Of a stretch of 55,673 nucleotides of DNA, positions 17,839 through 26,195 are shown one piece after another. How positions within the stretch are numbered: the first letter of the stretch is position 1; each line of letters begins with the position of its first letter. The DNA is from Oscillospiraceae bacterium (GTDB taxonomy: Bacteria > Bacillota > Clostridia > Oscillospirales > Ruminococcaceae): assembly GCA_029067895.1 (NCBI GenBank), contig JAIEDQ010000085.1, forward strand, positions 1 to 55,673. Reading direction: 5' to 3'. The position numbers and the translations under genes are program-made. The notes beneath the pieces were generated by a model. The model was not told the DNA's origin, did no database searches, and saw nothing but the letters and a program-made list of their open reading frames with translations.

Positions 17839-18728
17839 GCGTGAAAGCAAAGGATTTATGTGCCGAGGAATTTTTCTACGGACATAAGGCGTGCGCAGGC
17901 TGCGGCGGAAGCCTTGCGGTCAGGAACGCTCTGAAAGTTCTTGGCAAAAATGCGGTCGCCGTACTGCCAGCAGGGTGTATGTCGGCGGTAGGATTTAACT
18001 TTCCCCAGCTTTGCTTCGGGAATAACGCGATAATCTCAACCTTTGCGGGAACGGCTTCAATGCTCACGGGAATCGAAGCGGGCTTCCGCGCAAGAGGTAT
18101 CACCGACTTTACCGCAGTGGGCTTCGCGGGTGACGGCGGTACTGCGGACATAGGCATACAGGCTCTTTCGGGAGCTATCGACCGTAACGACAACATCATC
18201 TATATCTGCTACGACAACGAAGCATACATGAACACGGGTATCCAGAAAAGCGGTCTTACCCCTTTCGGTGCAAAGACCACCACCACTCCCGCGGGAAAAA
18301 ATATTCACGGAAATATCCGTCCCAAAAAGAATATGTTCGAGATCGCCGCGGCACACGATATCCCCTATGCGGCGACGGCAACTGTGGGCTATATGAACGA
18401 TTTTCTGGACAAGGTGAAAAAGGCTTCGGAGATAAAGGGTACAAAATATATCCATGTGATAGCGCCATGTCCCACGGGCTGGGGCATTCCCGTCAGCGAC
18501 ACCGTTGAGGCGGCAAGGGAGATCGCGGACTGCGGTCTGTGGTATCTTGCGGAGTACGAAAACGGAGAGTTCACGCTGAATTACGACCCGAAAGAATTTA
18601 CCGACGTGACCGCGTATCTTAAAAAGCAGGGACGGTTCAGACATCTTACCGACGAGGACATTGCCGTTATAGTAAAGTCGCGTGACGAGAAATGGAAAAA
18701 GATACGCGGCTCATGGAATTTGAAATAA
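17835..18728 (+). CDS. 2-oxoacid:ferredoxin oxidoreductase, beta (TPP-binding) subunit
   Basis: The beta subunit binds thiamine pyrophosphate and one 4Fe-4S cluster (297 residues). Visible marks: GHKACAGCGGSLAVRN near the N-terminus (cluster cysteines), GDGGTADIG and CYDNEAYMNTG (Mg/TPP-binding motif, about 97-137), and APCPTGWG further on with another conserved cysteine. Its start overlaps the alpha stop by four bases. With the other three subunits it makes a complete enzyme that catalyses 2-oxoacid + CoA + oxidised ferredoxin to acyl-CoA + CO2 + reduced ferredoxin, or the reverse. Confidence 0.93.
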   Translation: MSVKAKDLCAEEFFYGHKACAGCGGSLAVRNALKVLGKNAVAVLPAGCMSAVGFNFPQLCFGNNAIISTFAGTASMLTGIEAGFRARGITDFTAVGFAGDGGTADIGIQALSGAIDRNDNIIYICYDNEAYMNTGIQKSGLTPFGAKTTTTPAGKNIHGNIRPKKNMFEIAAAHDIPYAATATVGYMNDFLDKVKKASEIKGTKYIHVIAPCPTGWGIPVSDTVEAAREIADCGLWYLAEYENGEFTLNYDPKEFTDVTAYLKKQGRFRHLTDEDIAVIVKSRDEKWKKIRGSWNLK

Positions 18729-18759
18729 TCACGTCTTGAAATTGAAAGGAGAAATTATT

Positions 18760-19926
18760 ATGCCAACGCTTTCGACAAGAACGGAATGCTTTACCGATTC
18801 CGTCATAAGAAGAATGACGCGGATATCAAATCAATACGGCGCGGTCAATCTTTCGCAGGGCTTTCCCGATTTCGACCCGCCGAAGGAAATTCTCCACCGC
18901 TTTGCGGAGATCGCGAGAGAGGATTTCCACCAGTACTCCATAACATGGGGAGCACAGAATTTTAGGGAGGCTCTCGCAAAAAAGCAGGAGCATTTCACAG
19001 GTCTGAAAACCGACCCCAACGGCGAGATCGTTGTTACCTGCGGAAGTACTGAGGCTATGATGGCGGCGATGATGAGCGTTACAAATCCCGGAGACAAGGT
19101 GATAATTTTTTCGCCGTTCTATGAAAATTACGGCGCGGACACCATTCTGTCGGGAGCAGAGCCTATCTACGTCCCGTTAAATCCTCCCGAATTTTCTTTC
19201 GATCCGGACGTACTGGAGGCGGCGTTCAGACAGAAGCCAAAGGCTCTGATACTGTGCAATCCCTCCAATCCTTGCGGAAAGGTTTTTACATACGACGAAC
19301 TTAAAATAATCGCAGACCTTGCGGAGAAGTACGACACATTCGTTATCACCGACGAGGTTTACGAGCATATTGTCTATGCGCCCAATAAACACGTTTATTT
19401 TGCGTCTCTGCCAAATATGCGGGAGCGCACTATTTCGTGCAGTTCGCTTTCAAAGACCTACTCCATAACAGGCTGGAGACTGGGATATGTTATCGCCTCC
19501 CCCGAAGTTATCGACAGGGTGAAAAAGGTACACGACTTCCTCACCGTTGGAGCGGCAGCGCCCTTGCAGGAAGCAGCCGTTACAGGACTTAATTTCGGTG
19601 ACGGATACTATGCGGATTTGCAGGCAAAGTATACGGAAAAGCGCAGCCTGTTCCTTAAAGGTCTGGACGACCTGAAGATATCCCACACCGAACCGCAGGG
19701 CGCGTACTATGTGCTTCTGGATATTTCGGAATTCGGTTATGAAAGCGATCTGGAATTCTGCGAGCTTTTGGCGGAAAAAGTGGGCGTGGGCGCGGTGCCC
19801 GGTTCAAGCTTTTTCAAGGAACCCGAAAACCGTTATATCCGTATGCATTTCGCAAAGAAATCGGAAACGCTTAACGAGGCGTTAAACCGTCTTGCGGACA
19901 TGAGAAAAAAGATGCCGAAAAGATAA
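18760..19926 (+). CDS. PLP-dependent class I aminotransferase
   Basis: A cytoplasmic aminotransferase of fold type I (388 residues), similar to the aspartate/aromatic/kynurenine aminotransferase group. NPSNPCGKVFT (about 168-178), ITDEVYEHIVY (196-206) and SSLSKTYSITGWRLGY are family motifs; Lys232 is expected to bind PLP. I chose the ATG at 18760 because AAAGGAG lies eight bases upstream; a longer frame from 18736 has no such site. It follows the oxidoreductase beta gene by 31 bases, so it is probably in the same operon and interconverts the oxoacid and the matching amino acid. Confidence 0.92.
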   Translation: MPTLSTRTECFTDSVIRRMTRISNQYGAVNLSQGFPDFDPPKEILHRFAEIAREDFHQYSITWGAQNFREALAKKQEHFTGLKTDPNGEIVVTCGSTEAMMAAMMSVTNPGDKVIIFSPFYENYGADTILSGAEPIYVPLNPPEFSFDPDVLEAAFRQKPKALILCNPSNPCGKVFTYDELKIIADLAEKYDTFVITDEVYEHIVYAPNKHVYFASLPNMRERTISCSSLSKTYSITGWRLGYVIASPEVIDRVKKVHDFLTVGAAAPLQEAAVTGLNFGDGYYADLQAKYTEKRSLFLKGLDDLKISHTEPQGAYYVLLDISEFGYESDLEFCELLAEKVGVGAVPGSSFFKEPENRYIRMHFAKKSETLNEALNRLADMRKKMPKR

Positions 19927-19946
19927 AAAGAAAAGAGGTTATGACC

Positions 19947-20858
19947 ATGACCTTGCAGCAGCTCCATTATGCTATCGTGATCTCGGAAACGGGGTCGATG
20001 AACAAGGCTGCCGAGCGGCTTTATATTTCACAGCCGTCCCTGACAAACGCCGTCAAGGAGCTTGAAAGAGAGATAGGCATAACCGTTTTCAAGCGCAGCG
20101 GAAAAGGCGTTTCACTTACCGCGGACGGAATGGAATTTCTGACCTACGCGCGGCAGGTCTACCAGCAGTACGAGACCCTTTCGGAAAAATACAGCGGCGG
20201 AAAAATAAAGCGCAAATTTGGCGTATCGGCTCAGCACTACTCCTTTGCGGTGCATGCGTTTGTAGAGACGGTCAGGGAATACGACACCTGCGATTACGAG
20301 TTTGCCGTCCGTGAGACCAACACCGCCGACGTTGTGAACGACGTTGCTTCCCTCAAAAGCGAGATAGGGATACTGTATCTCAGCGATTTCAACAGGCAGT
20401 TTATAATGAAAATGCTCCAGACAAATCAGCTTGAATTTCACCACCTTACGGACTGCAATGTTTACGCCTATCTTTGGAAAGAACACCCACTCGCGGAACG
20501 CGGCTCGGTAAGTCTTGCAGAGCTTGAAAGCTATCCCTGCCTTACCTTTGAGCAGGGGGATAAGAGCTCCTTTTACTTTGCGGAGGAAATTTTCAGCACC
20601 TCGGAATACGCGCGCGTTATCAAAGCCACCGACCGCTCTACAATGCTCAATCTAATGAAAGGACTTAACGGCTATACGTTTTGTTCGGGAATCATCTGCA
20701 ACGATCTGAACGGCTCGGACTACACAGCCGTCCCCATATCGGACAAAACCGACGAGATGGAGATAGGATATATCCTGCGGAAAAATATTATCCTCAGCGA
20801 CACGGGGAAAAAATATATTGAAAAGCTGAAAACGTTTCTGGAAAGCAGCGGACGGTGA
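19947..20858 (+). CDS. LysR-family transcriptional regulator
   Basis: A 303-residue LysR regulator with an N-terminal winged helix-turn-helix (MNKAAERLYISQPSLTNAVKELE, given here as MNKAAERLYISQ and PSLTNAVKELE) and a periplasmic-binding-like effector domain from about residue 90. GAGG sits eight bases before the second ATG (19947), which I prefer to the ATG at 19941. It is 20 bases past the aminotransferase and cotranscribed with it, so it may sense an oxoacid, acid or amino acid of the pathway and control this operon or the nearby phenylacetate-CoA ligase gene. Confidence 0.93.
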   Translation: MTLQQLHYAIVISETGSMNKAAERLYISQPSLTNAVKELEREIGITVFKRSGKGVSLTADGMEFLTYARQVYQQYETLSEKYSGGKIKRKFGVSAQHYSFAVHAFVETVREYDTCDYEFAVRETNTADVVNDVASLKSEIGILYLSDFNRQFIMKMLQTNQLEFHHLTDCNVYAYLWKEHPLAERGSVSLAELESYPCLTFEQGDKSSFYFAEEIFSTSEYARVIKATDRSTMLNLMKGLNGYTFCSGIICNDLNGSDYTAVPISDKTDEMEIGYILRKNIILSDTGKKYIEKLKTFLESSGR

Positions 20859-20887
20859 TCTCGGCAAGAAACGGTACAAAATTTTTT

Positions 20888-20925
20888 AACGCTCAAAAGA
20901 ATAAACCTTTTGAGCGTTATTTTAA
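20888..20925. terminator. Bidirectional terminator between the lysR and araC genes
   Basis: AACGCTCAAAAG pairs with CTTTTGAGCGTT, with ATTTTAAAA on one side and AAAAAAT (T run on the minus strand) on the other. It serves both convergent genes. Confidence 0.85.
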
Positions 20926-20941
20926 AATTATTATAGGACTG

Positions 20942-21820
20942 TCATTTTAATTCCACAGGTATCCAGACCTCATAGTAACGGTTCTTTTTCCGCTTTTCAT
21001 GGTCTGTCCAGAGGTGCAGTACTTCAACGATCAAATCGTATTTTTGCTTGTATTCGGACGCAGGCAGCCACGAGTCAAAAATCAGCTCAAACAGCTTCGG
21101 GAATTCCTCCCACGCATATCCGCCCGCTTCTGTTTTGAAAGCGGCATATGTTCCCGCAGGAAGCTTCCGCATTTCAAGCTTGTTATTTTTGACGTCTTCC
21201 TTTGCGCGGGCTATCATGTATTTTCCGTCCTGCCATATCCCGTACCAAATGCCGTCAAAAGCCGTACTGCCTTTTTCATTCCATTTGCCGCAGCAAATCT
21301 GTTCGGGTATATCCTCCATATCTTCATTCCACATAATGTTGCGAAGCTCCTCACGGTTCTTGTAGCCCTGTCCGTCAAACTGTTTTGATACTCCGTAAAC
21401 ACCGGTATCGGGCAGTTCGATAATTCTGAAATCCATCTCTTTTGCTCCTTTGATAATAATGTGAAAGGAAACAGGCGGATATATTTTCAGAGCGCCTCCG
21501 TTTTTCCGATAAGCTGCGGGAGTAATGCCGTGCTGCTTTGCAAACGCTCTCGAAAAAGCGTCCGCGCTTTCATATCCGAATTTAACTGCAATATCAATTA
21601 TACGGTTATTTCTGTTTCGGACATCATCGGCGGCAGCGCTTAATTTTCTGCGCCGAATATATTCGTTAAGCGTCATACCCGTCATGTAACTGAAAAATCT
21701 CATAAAGCTGTCGGAGTTGATACAAGCGATTGCCGCCGCTTTGTCAACGTCAATTTCCTCCGCAAGCAAATTAGTCTCTATGTACTCAATTGCGGCATTC
21801 AGATTTTTTAACATATCCAT
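20942..21820 (-). CDS. AraC-family regulator with GyrI-like effector-binding domain
   Basis: A transcription factor of 292 residues. The N-terminal third has two helix-turn-helix motifs of the AraC/XylS type (VDKAAAIACINSDSFMRFF, then IIDIAVKFGYESADAFSRAF). The remainder, from about residue 115, is a GyrI-like/BmrR-type effector-binding domain (RIIELPDTGVYGV at its start), as in Rob/SbmA-type multidrug-sensing regulators. I chose the ATG at 21820, preceded by GGGAGGTGAAGC, over the one five codons upstream. It is transcribed away from the phenylacetate-CoA ligase gene and shares its 275-base regulatory region. Confidence 0.9.
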   Translation of the reverse strand: MDMLKNLNAAIEYIETNLLAEEIDVDKAAAIACINSDSFMRFFSYMTGMTLNEYIRRRKLSAAADDVRNRNNRIIDIAVKFGYESADAFSRAFAKQHGITPAAYRKNGGALKIYPPVSFHIIIKGAKEMDFRIIELPDTGVYGVSKQFDGQGYKNREELRNIMWNEDMEDIPEQICCGKWNEKGSTAFDGIWYGIWQDGKYMIARAKEDVKNNKLEMRKLPAGTYAAFKTEAGGYAWEEFPKLFELIFDSWLPASEYKQKYDLIVEVLHLWTDHEKRKKNRYYEVWIPVELK

Positions 21821-21892
21821 TGCTTCACCTCCCATTGTTATTATATCAAAGAAGTTTATAACGCGTCCGACTTTTTCGGGGCAGGATAGTCA

Positions 21893-21934
21893 TGTGTTTA
21901 CACATATTATAGCATTTTTCTGTGCAGAAAGCAA
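21893..21934 (-). promoter_or_regulatory. Promoter and near-palindromic site of the araC-type gene
   Basis: On the minus strand TTGCTT (21934-21929) and TATAAT (21911-21906) are 17 bases apart. Just downstream is TGTGTTTACACA (21893-21904), a near-palindrome well placed for autoregulation. Confidence 0.6.
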
Positions 21935-21981
21935 ATCAGGCAGCCGCCTGGTCTACTCGGCAGATTTTTTATTATCCTCAA

Positions 21982-22053
21982 CAGTTATAGCTTTTTTCTA
22001 TAACTGCATATTCATAAAGCATATTGGACAAATAGGTTTTATAGGTGTATAAT
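21982..22053 (+). promoter_or_regulatory. Hairpin and promoter of the phenylacetate-CoA ligase gene
   Basis: CAGTTATAG and CTATAACTG (21982-22006) pair across a T-rich loop, just upstream of a TGGACA box (22025-22030) and TATAAT (22048-22053) with a 17-base spacer. The hairpin could be an operator for the divergent AraC-type regulator; that is inference. Confidence 0.5.
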
Positions 22054-22096
22054 AACATCATGAACAAAACACATAAAAAGTACGGAGGAGATATTT

Positions 22097-23440
22097 ATGA
22101 GCAAAAGAGACCCTAACAATAAATACTGGGACGAGGCGCTTGAAACAATGCCCCGTGAGGAGCTGGAAAAGAAACAGCTTGAGGATCTGAAAGAGATAGT
22201 GAAATTCGCTTACGATAACGCGCCCTACTACAAGCGTTCCTTTGACGAGGCTGGCGTAAAGCCTGAGGACATTCACACTCTTGCCGATATAAGAAAGTTC
22301 CCCTTTATCAATAAGACCACTCAACGCGACACGCAGGGTGTGGGTTCGTTCCTTGGAGAGCTTTGCGCCGTTCCCGAAGAGGACGTGGTGTTCATTTCAA
22401 CATCGTCGGGTTCGACGGGAGTCCCCACAATGAGCCCCTTTACCAAACAGGACTTCGACGAATTTCAGGATACCGAAAGCCGCTGGTTCTGGCAGGTGGG
22501 AATGAGACCTACCGACAGATACGTTCATGCGCTGAACTTCTCCCTTTATGTGGGCGGTCCGGACGTTATCGGAGCGCAGAATCTCGGCGCACTCTGTATC
22601 TGGGGCGGAACGCTTCCCAGCGAAAGGCTGCTGTTTATCCTGCAAACCTATCAGCCCACCATAATCTGGACAAGTCCATCATATGCTTGGCAGCTTGGCG
22701 AAAAGGCTAAAAAGGCGGGAATAGATCCGAAAAAAGACCTGTCCATCAAAAAGATAATCGTTGCGGGAGAGCTTGGCGGTTCTATCGACGCAACAAGAAA
22801 GGCTATCGAGGACTTATGGGGTGCGGAGGTTTACGACTTCTACGGCTTGTCCGATATTTTCGGAGCCTGCGCCGCTCACTGCGAATACCACGACGGTCTG
22901 CACATTGCGGAAAACCACATTCTTGTCGAGACGGTGGATATACATACTGGCGAAGTTCTTCCCGCGGGAGAAGTGGGCGAGCTTGTGTTCACAACCCTCC
23001 GCAAGCACGCGAGACCTCTTATCAGGTTCAGAACGGGCGATATCGGCCGGATAGACAACACTCCCTGCAAATGCGGAAGAACTCACGGAAGAATACACAT
23101 CAGCGGCAGAAAGGACGATATGTTTATCGTGTCCGCGGTAAACGTGTTCCCCAGCGATATCGAAGCCGTTATCCGCGACCTTGACGGCATTACGGGCGAA
23201 TATCTTATCCGCGTATTTGAAAAGGACTTCACCTGCAAGTACTCCGTTGAGGTGGAGAAAAATTCCGACAATCCCGACAGCGACGAAGCGATCGCTCAGA
23301 GGACTTCCGACGCTCTCAAAGCAAGGATAGGCGTAAAGCCCTACGAGGTAAAGGTTCACCCCGACGGCGGACTCGATACCCGCTCGGAGCATAAATCCCG
23401 CCGCATTATCGACGAAAGAAAGCTTGACTACACCATATAA
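22097..23440 (+). CDS. paaK: Phenylacetate-CoA ligase (PaaK family)
   Basis: An ATP-dependent acyl-CoA synthetase that activates phenylacetate, or a related carboxylic acid, through an acyl-adenylate. The length of 447 residues is normal. The adenylate-forming motif STSSGSTGVPT lies near residue 98, YDFYGLSDIFGACAAHC near 243, and the C-terminal lid domain begins after RFRTGDIGRI. GGAGGAG precedes the ATG. It is followed by a terminator and so is monocistronic. In gut anaerobes such ligases often accompany ferredoxin-dependent oxoacid oxidoreductases, as here 3.4 kb away. Confidence 0.93.
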   Translation: MSKRDPNNKYWDEALETMPREELEKKQLEDLKEIVKFAYDNAPYYKRSFDEAGVKPEDIHTLADIRKFPFINKTTQRDTQGVGSFLGELCAVPEEDVVFISTSSGSTGVPTMSPFTKQDFDEFQDTESRWFWQVGMRPTDRYVHALNFSLYVGGPDVIGAQNLGALCIWGGTLPSERLLFILQTYQPTIIWTSPSYAWQLGEKAKKAGIDPKKDLSIKKIIVAGELGGSIDATRKAIEDLWGAEVYDFYGLSDIFGACAAHCEYHDGLHIAENHILVETVDIHTGEVLPAGEVGELVFTTLRKHARPLIRFRTGDIGRIDNTPCKCGRTHGRIHISGRKDDMFIVSAVNVFPSDIEAVIRDLDGITGEYLIRVFEKDFTCKYSVEVEKNSDNPDSDEAIAQRTSDALKARIGVKPYEVKVHPDGGLDTRSEHKSRRIIDERKLDYTI

Positions 23441-23461
23441 AGATAACCCGATCTTCTCAAT

Positions 23462-23498
23462 AAAAAACCGAGCCGTTTTTACAGCGGCTCGGTTTTTT
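23462..23498. terminator. Bidirectional terminator between paaK and iscU
   Basis: AAAAAACCGAGCCG and CGGCTCGGTTTTTT pair perfectly around a short loop, giving a T run on both strands. Confidence 0.9.
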
Positions 23499-23518
23499 CC
23501 GTTTATAATATCCGTTTT

Positions 23519-23941
23519 TCAGTGACAATCCTCACAGTCGCCTATCTCCCCCACAATAGGCACGGGGTCTATACCCTGCCGCCTGTAGTAGTCGGAAAGC
23601 GCAGACTTCATTGCCTGTTCCGCAAGAACGGAGCAGTGCAGCTTCTGGGGAGGAAGTCCCTCCAGAGCCTCGACAACCGCTTTATTTGTGACTTTCAGTG
23701 CGTCGTCAATAGTCTTGCCCTTTATCATTTCCGTGGCGATCGAGGAAGTCGCAACAGCCGCGCCGCAGCCGAATGTCTTGAACTTAACGTCGGTAATAAC
23801 TCCGCCGTCCACCTTAATGTACATCTTCATAATGTCTCCGCACTTGGCGTTGCCCACCTCGCCGATACCGTCGGCGTCCTCGATCTCTCCAACGTTTCTG
23901 GGATTTGCAAAATGATCCATTACCTTATCGCTGTAAAGCAT
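23519..23941 (-). CDS. iscU: Fe-S cluster assembly scaffold IscU/NifU-like
   Basis: The scaffold on which Fe-S clusters are built from sulfur supplied by the adjacent cysteine desulfurase. The protein is 140 residues from the ATG at 23941, chosen because AAAGGAG precedes it by eight bases. Cluster ligands are Cys34 (NAKCGD, with Asp36), Cys59 (TFGCGA) and His102-Cys103 (KLHCSV). The C-terminal end is GDCEDCH, an extra C-x2-C-H group not needed for the scaffold and seen in some clostridial homologues. It follows iscS by 16 bases. Confidence 0.94.
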   Translation of the reverse strand: MLYSDKVMDHFANPRNVGEIEDADGIGEVGNAKCGDIMKMYIKVDGGVITDVKFKTFGCGAAVATSSIATEMIKGKTIDDALKVTNKAVVEALEGLPPQKLHCSVLAEQAMKSALSDYYRRQGIDPVPIVGEIGDCEDCH

Positions 23942-23957
23942 ATTAACACTCCTTTTC

Positions 23958-25181
23958 TTATTTAAGCGGGGAAACAAATTTCATTGCCTTTTGAATATTT
24001 TCCTTACCGTTCAGGATATCCTCCCAAAGCGGGGACATAGCGCGTATCCTCTCAACGACCTTTGGAACGGTCTCAAGGATATAGTCTATGTCCTCGTCGG
24101 TTGTCTCGTCGGAAATGGAAAGCCTCATCGAACCGTGTGCGACCTCGTGAGGAAGTCCCAGCGCAAGCAGAACGTGAGACGGGTCGAGAGAACCAGAAGT
24201 ACACGCCGAACCGCTTGAAGCGCATATTCCGTTGGCGTCCAGCAGAAGCAGCAGGGATTCGCCCTCAACGCCGAGGAACGATATATTCACATTGCCGCAA
24301 AGCCTGTTAGTCCTGTCGCCGTTAAGACGGCAGCAGGGTATTTTTGTTATGCCGTCGATAAGCCTGTCCCGCATTTCTGCGACCCTTGCCGCCTTTTCGG
24401 GAATATTTTCGCACGCCGCCGTGACCGCCTCGGCAAGTCCCATAATGGCGGGGACGTTCTCCGTACCGGCGCGTCTGCCACGCTCCTGCGCGCCGCCGAA
24501 AATAAGGTTTGTCATGGGTACGCCCTTTTTCACGTAAAGGAAGCCTATGCCCTTTTGAGCGTGAATTTTATGTCCCGAACAGGACATAAGGTCTATATTC
24601 TGCTCTCCCACGTTTATGGGGATATTTCCCACCGCCTGAACCGCGTCGGTGTGGAACAGAACTCCCTTTTCGCGGCAGACATGACCGATCTCCCTAATAG
24701 GCATTACCGTGCCTATCTCGTTGTTTGCGTACATTACCGAGACTATCGCCGTATCTTCGCGTATCGCGTTCCTGACCTGCTCCGCGGTGACAAGTCCGTT
24801 TTCGTCAACGGGAAGATAGGTCACCTCGCAGCCCTGCTTTTCCAGAAACTCGCAGGTGTGCAGAACGGCGTGATGCTCAACGTTTGTGGTGATGATGTGC
24901 TTTTTTCCCTTTGCGCCCAGTCTCAGCACAGCGGAGCGTATCGCCCAGTTGTCGGCTTCCGAGCCGCCGCTTGTAAAAAATATCTCGCTTGGAGAACAGC
25001 CTATCGCGTCCGCGATTTTTTCACGGGCTATTGTGATAGCCTTTTCGGCGTCCCGACCCAGCTTGTAGATACTGGAGGGGTTGCCGAACTGTTCGGTCAT
25101 ATACGGCAGCATAGCGTCCAGTACCCGCTTTGAAACAGCGGTGGTAGCGGCGTTGTCCGCATATATAAATCGTTTTTCCAT
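23958..25181 (-). CDS. iscS: Cysteine desulfurase (NifS/IscS family)
   Basis: A PLP enzyme that takes sulfur from cysteine to make a persulfide for Fe-S assembly. From the ATG at 25181 (AGAAGTGA upstream) it is 407 residues. Lys205 in [10 protein letters not shown] binds PLP; the mobile-loop cysteine is Cys327 in [10 protein letters not shown], in a group I type context with the long loop. [14 protein letters not shown] is a typical start. The iscS-iscU pair without an adjacent iscR, iscA or hsc genes is common in clostridia. It would supply clusters for the many Fe-S proteins encoded nearby. Confidence 0.95.
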   Translation of the reverse strand: MEKRFIYADNAATTAVSKRVLDAMLPYMTEQFGNPSSIYKLGRDAEKAITIAREKIADAIGCSPSEIFFTSGGSEADNWAIRSAVLRLGAKGKKHIITTNVEHHAVLHTCEFLEKQGCEVTYLPVDENGLVTAEQVRNAIREDTAIVSVMYANNEIGTVMPIREIGHVCREKGVLFHTDAVQAVGNIPINVGEQNIDLMSCSGHKIHAQKGIGFLYVKKGVPMTNLIFGGAQERGRRAGTENVPAIMGLAEAVTAACENIPEKAARVAEMRDRLIDGITKIPCCRLNGDRTNRLCGNVNISFLGVEGESLLLLLDANGICASSGSACTSGSLDPSHVLLALGLPHEVAHGSMRLSISDETTDEDIDYILETVPKVVERIRAMSPLWEDILNGKENIQKAMKFVSPLK

Positions 25182-25217
25182 AAATATCACTTCTTTTCGG
25201 AATTTTTCTTTAGCATT

Positions 25218-25246
25218 ATTATATACCATTTTGGTAGGGATTGCAA
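25218..25246 (-). promoter_or_regulatory. iscSU promoter with a palindrome in the spacer
   Basis: On the minus strand TTGCAA (25246-25241) and TATAAT (25223-25218) are 17 bases apart. The spacer holds the palindrome TACCATTTTGGTA (25224-25236), an ideal place for a repressor. Rrf2/IscR-type repression is a guess; no such regulator gene is in the window. Confidence 0.65.
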
Positions 25247-25401
25247 TAGTCTGCCGCTTTAATGGCGAAAATTAAGAATTTCATAAAATATAGTAAACAG
25301 ATAGGTAATATATTTATTGCCGCTCCGTGCTTTCGGGAAATCTTATCCGCGGGGGAGTATGCGCGGGTATCTGCAAGTATATGTTCAAGACACGAGAAAA
25401 T

Positions 25402-25440
25402 AAAACGGTCTGCCGCTAATTATACGGCAGACCGTTTTTA
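25402..25440 (-). terminator. Terminator of the flavin reductase-like gene
   Basis: AAAACGGTCTGCCG and CGGCAGACCGTTTT form a strong hairpin, with TTTTATTTTC following on the minus strand and a T run on the plus strand. The stretch 25247-25401 holds nothing else recognisable. Confidence 0.8.
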
Positions 25441-25473
25441 TTATGCTTTATCGGGTTATGAAGTTTGTGCTTG

Positions 25474-26043
25474 TTATTTCATAAGTCCCGCGCCCGCGTT
25501 CCAAGCCTGACCCGCTTTTTCTCCTATGGTGTAATATCCCGAACGGTACTGGTCGAAAACAAGAGCGTTTACTTTCTGAGGGTCGATCTTGTCCTTGTCG
25601 CCGACCACCTTTTCGTCCGCGCTGACATTCACGATCCTGCCAACAACGGCGTGCATATTTTCGGTATCAACGACTTCGGCAAGCTCACATTCGAGAGTAA
25701 CGGGAAACTCAGTTATCACAGGAGCGTTGACAAATTCGCTTTTTACCGCATGATATCCGCTGCGCTCAAATTTGTCGGGCATTTTGTTTCCCGTCGCGAT
25801 ACCGAAGAAGTCCGCAACTTCCATGTTGGGAACGTCCGCAATGCTGACTGTAAAAGCCTTTGTTTGCATGATGTTTGCTGTAGTCTTGTGGTCTGCGTCG
25901 ATGAACAGTGCAATCTTGTCCATAGCGCATATCTGCACCCATGCCGCGTTAAGCGCGCAGACTGTTCCGTTTTTGTCATAAGCCGCAACGATAGTCACGG
26001 GCATGGGGAAAAGCGCGGGCTGGCTTCCTAAATTTTTTCTCAT
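25474..26043 (-). CDS. Flavin reductase-like FMN-binding split-barrel protein
   Basis: A 189-residue protein of the flavoredoxin / flavin reductase-like family, which binds FMN in a split beta-barrel. PALFPMPVTIVAAYDKNG near the start, NAAWVQICAMDKIALFID and the HKTTANIMQTKAFTVSI segment (about 53-69) are typical. Members act as flavodoxin-like electron carriers or NAD(P)H:flavin reductases; which applies is unknown. The ATG at 26043 follows GGAGG at the right spacing; the longer frame to 26079 is unlikely. It is monocistronic. Confidence 0.9.
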   Translation of the reverse strand: MRKNLGSQPALFPMPVTIVAAYDKNGTVCALNAAWVQICAMDKIALFIDADHKTTANIMQTKAFTVSIADVPNMEVADFFGIATGNKMPDKFERSGYHAVKSEFVNAPVITEFPVTLECELAEVVDTENMHAVVGRIVNVSADEKVVGDKDKIDPQKVNALVFDQYRSGYYTIGEKAGQAWNAGAGLMK

Positions 26044-26099
26044 TGCAAAAACCTCCGTAAATATTTTTGGGATTGACAATTAAATATATTTATATTAAA

Positions 26100-26128
26100 A
26101 TTATAGCATAGGTGGAAAAAACAGTCAA
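26100..26128 (-). promoter_or_regulatory. Promoter of the flavin reductase-like gene
   Basis: On the minus strand TTGACT (26128-26123) and TATAAT (26105-26100) with a 17-base spacer. The near-palindrome CTTACTTTAAAGTGAG (26151-26166) lies between this promoter and the divergent methyltransferase gene. Confidence 0.65.
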
Positions 26129-26195
26129 GTACTCTCTTTCGGGTCATATACTTACTTTAAAGTGAGTGCTGAATATAACAAAACGAGGTACCGAT

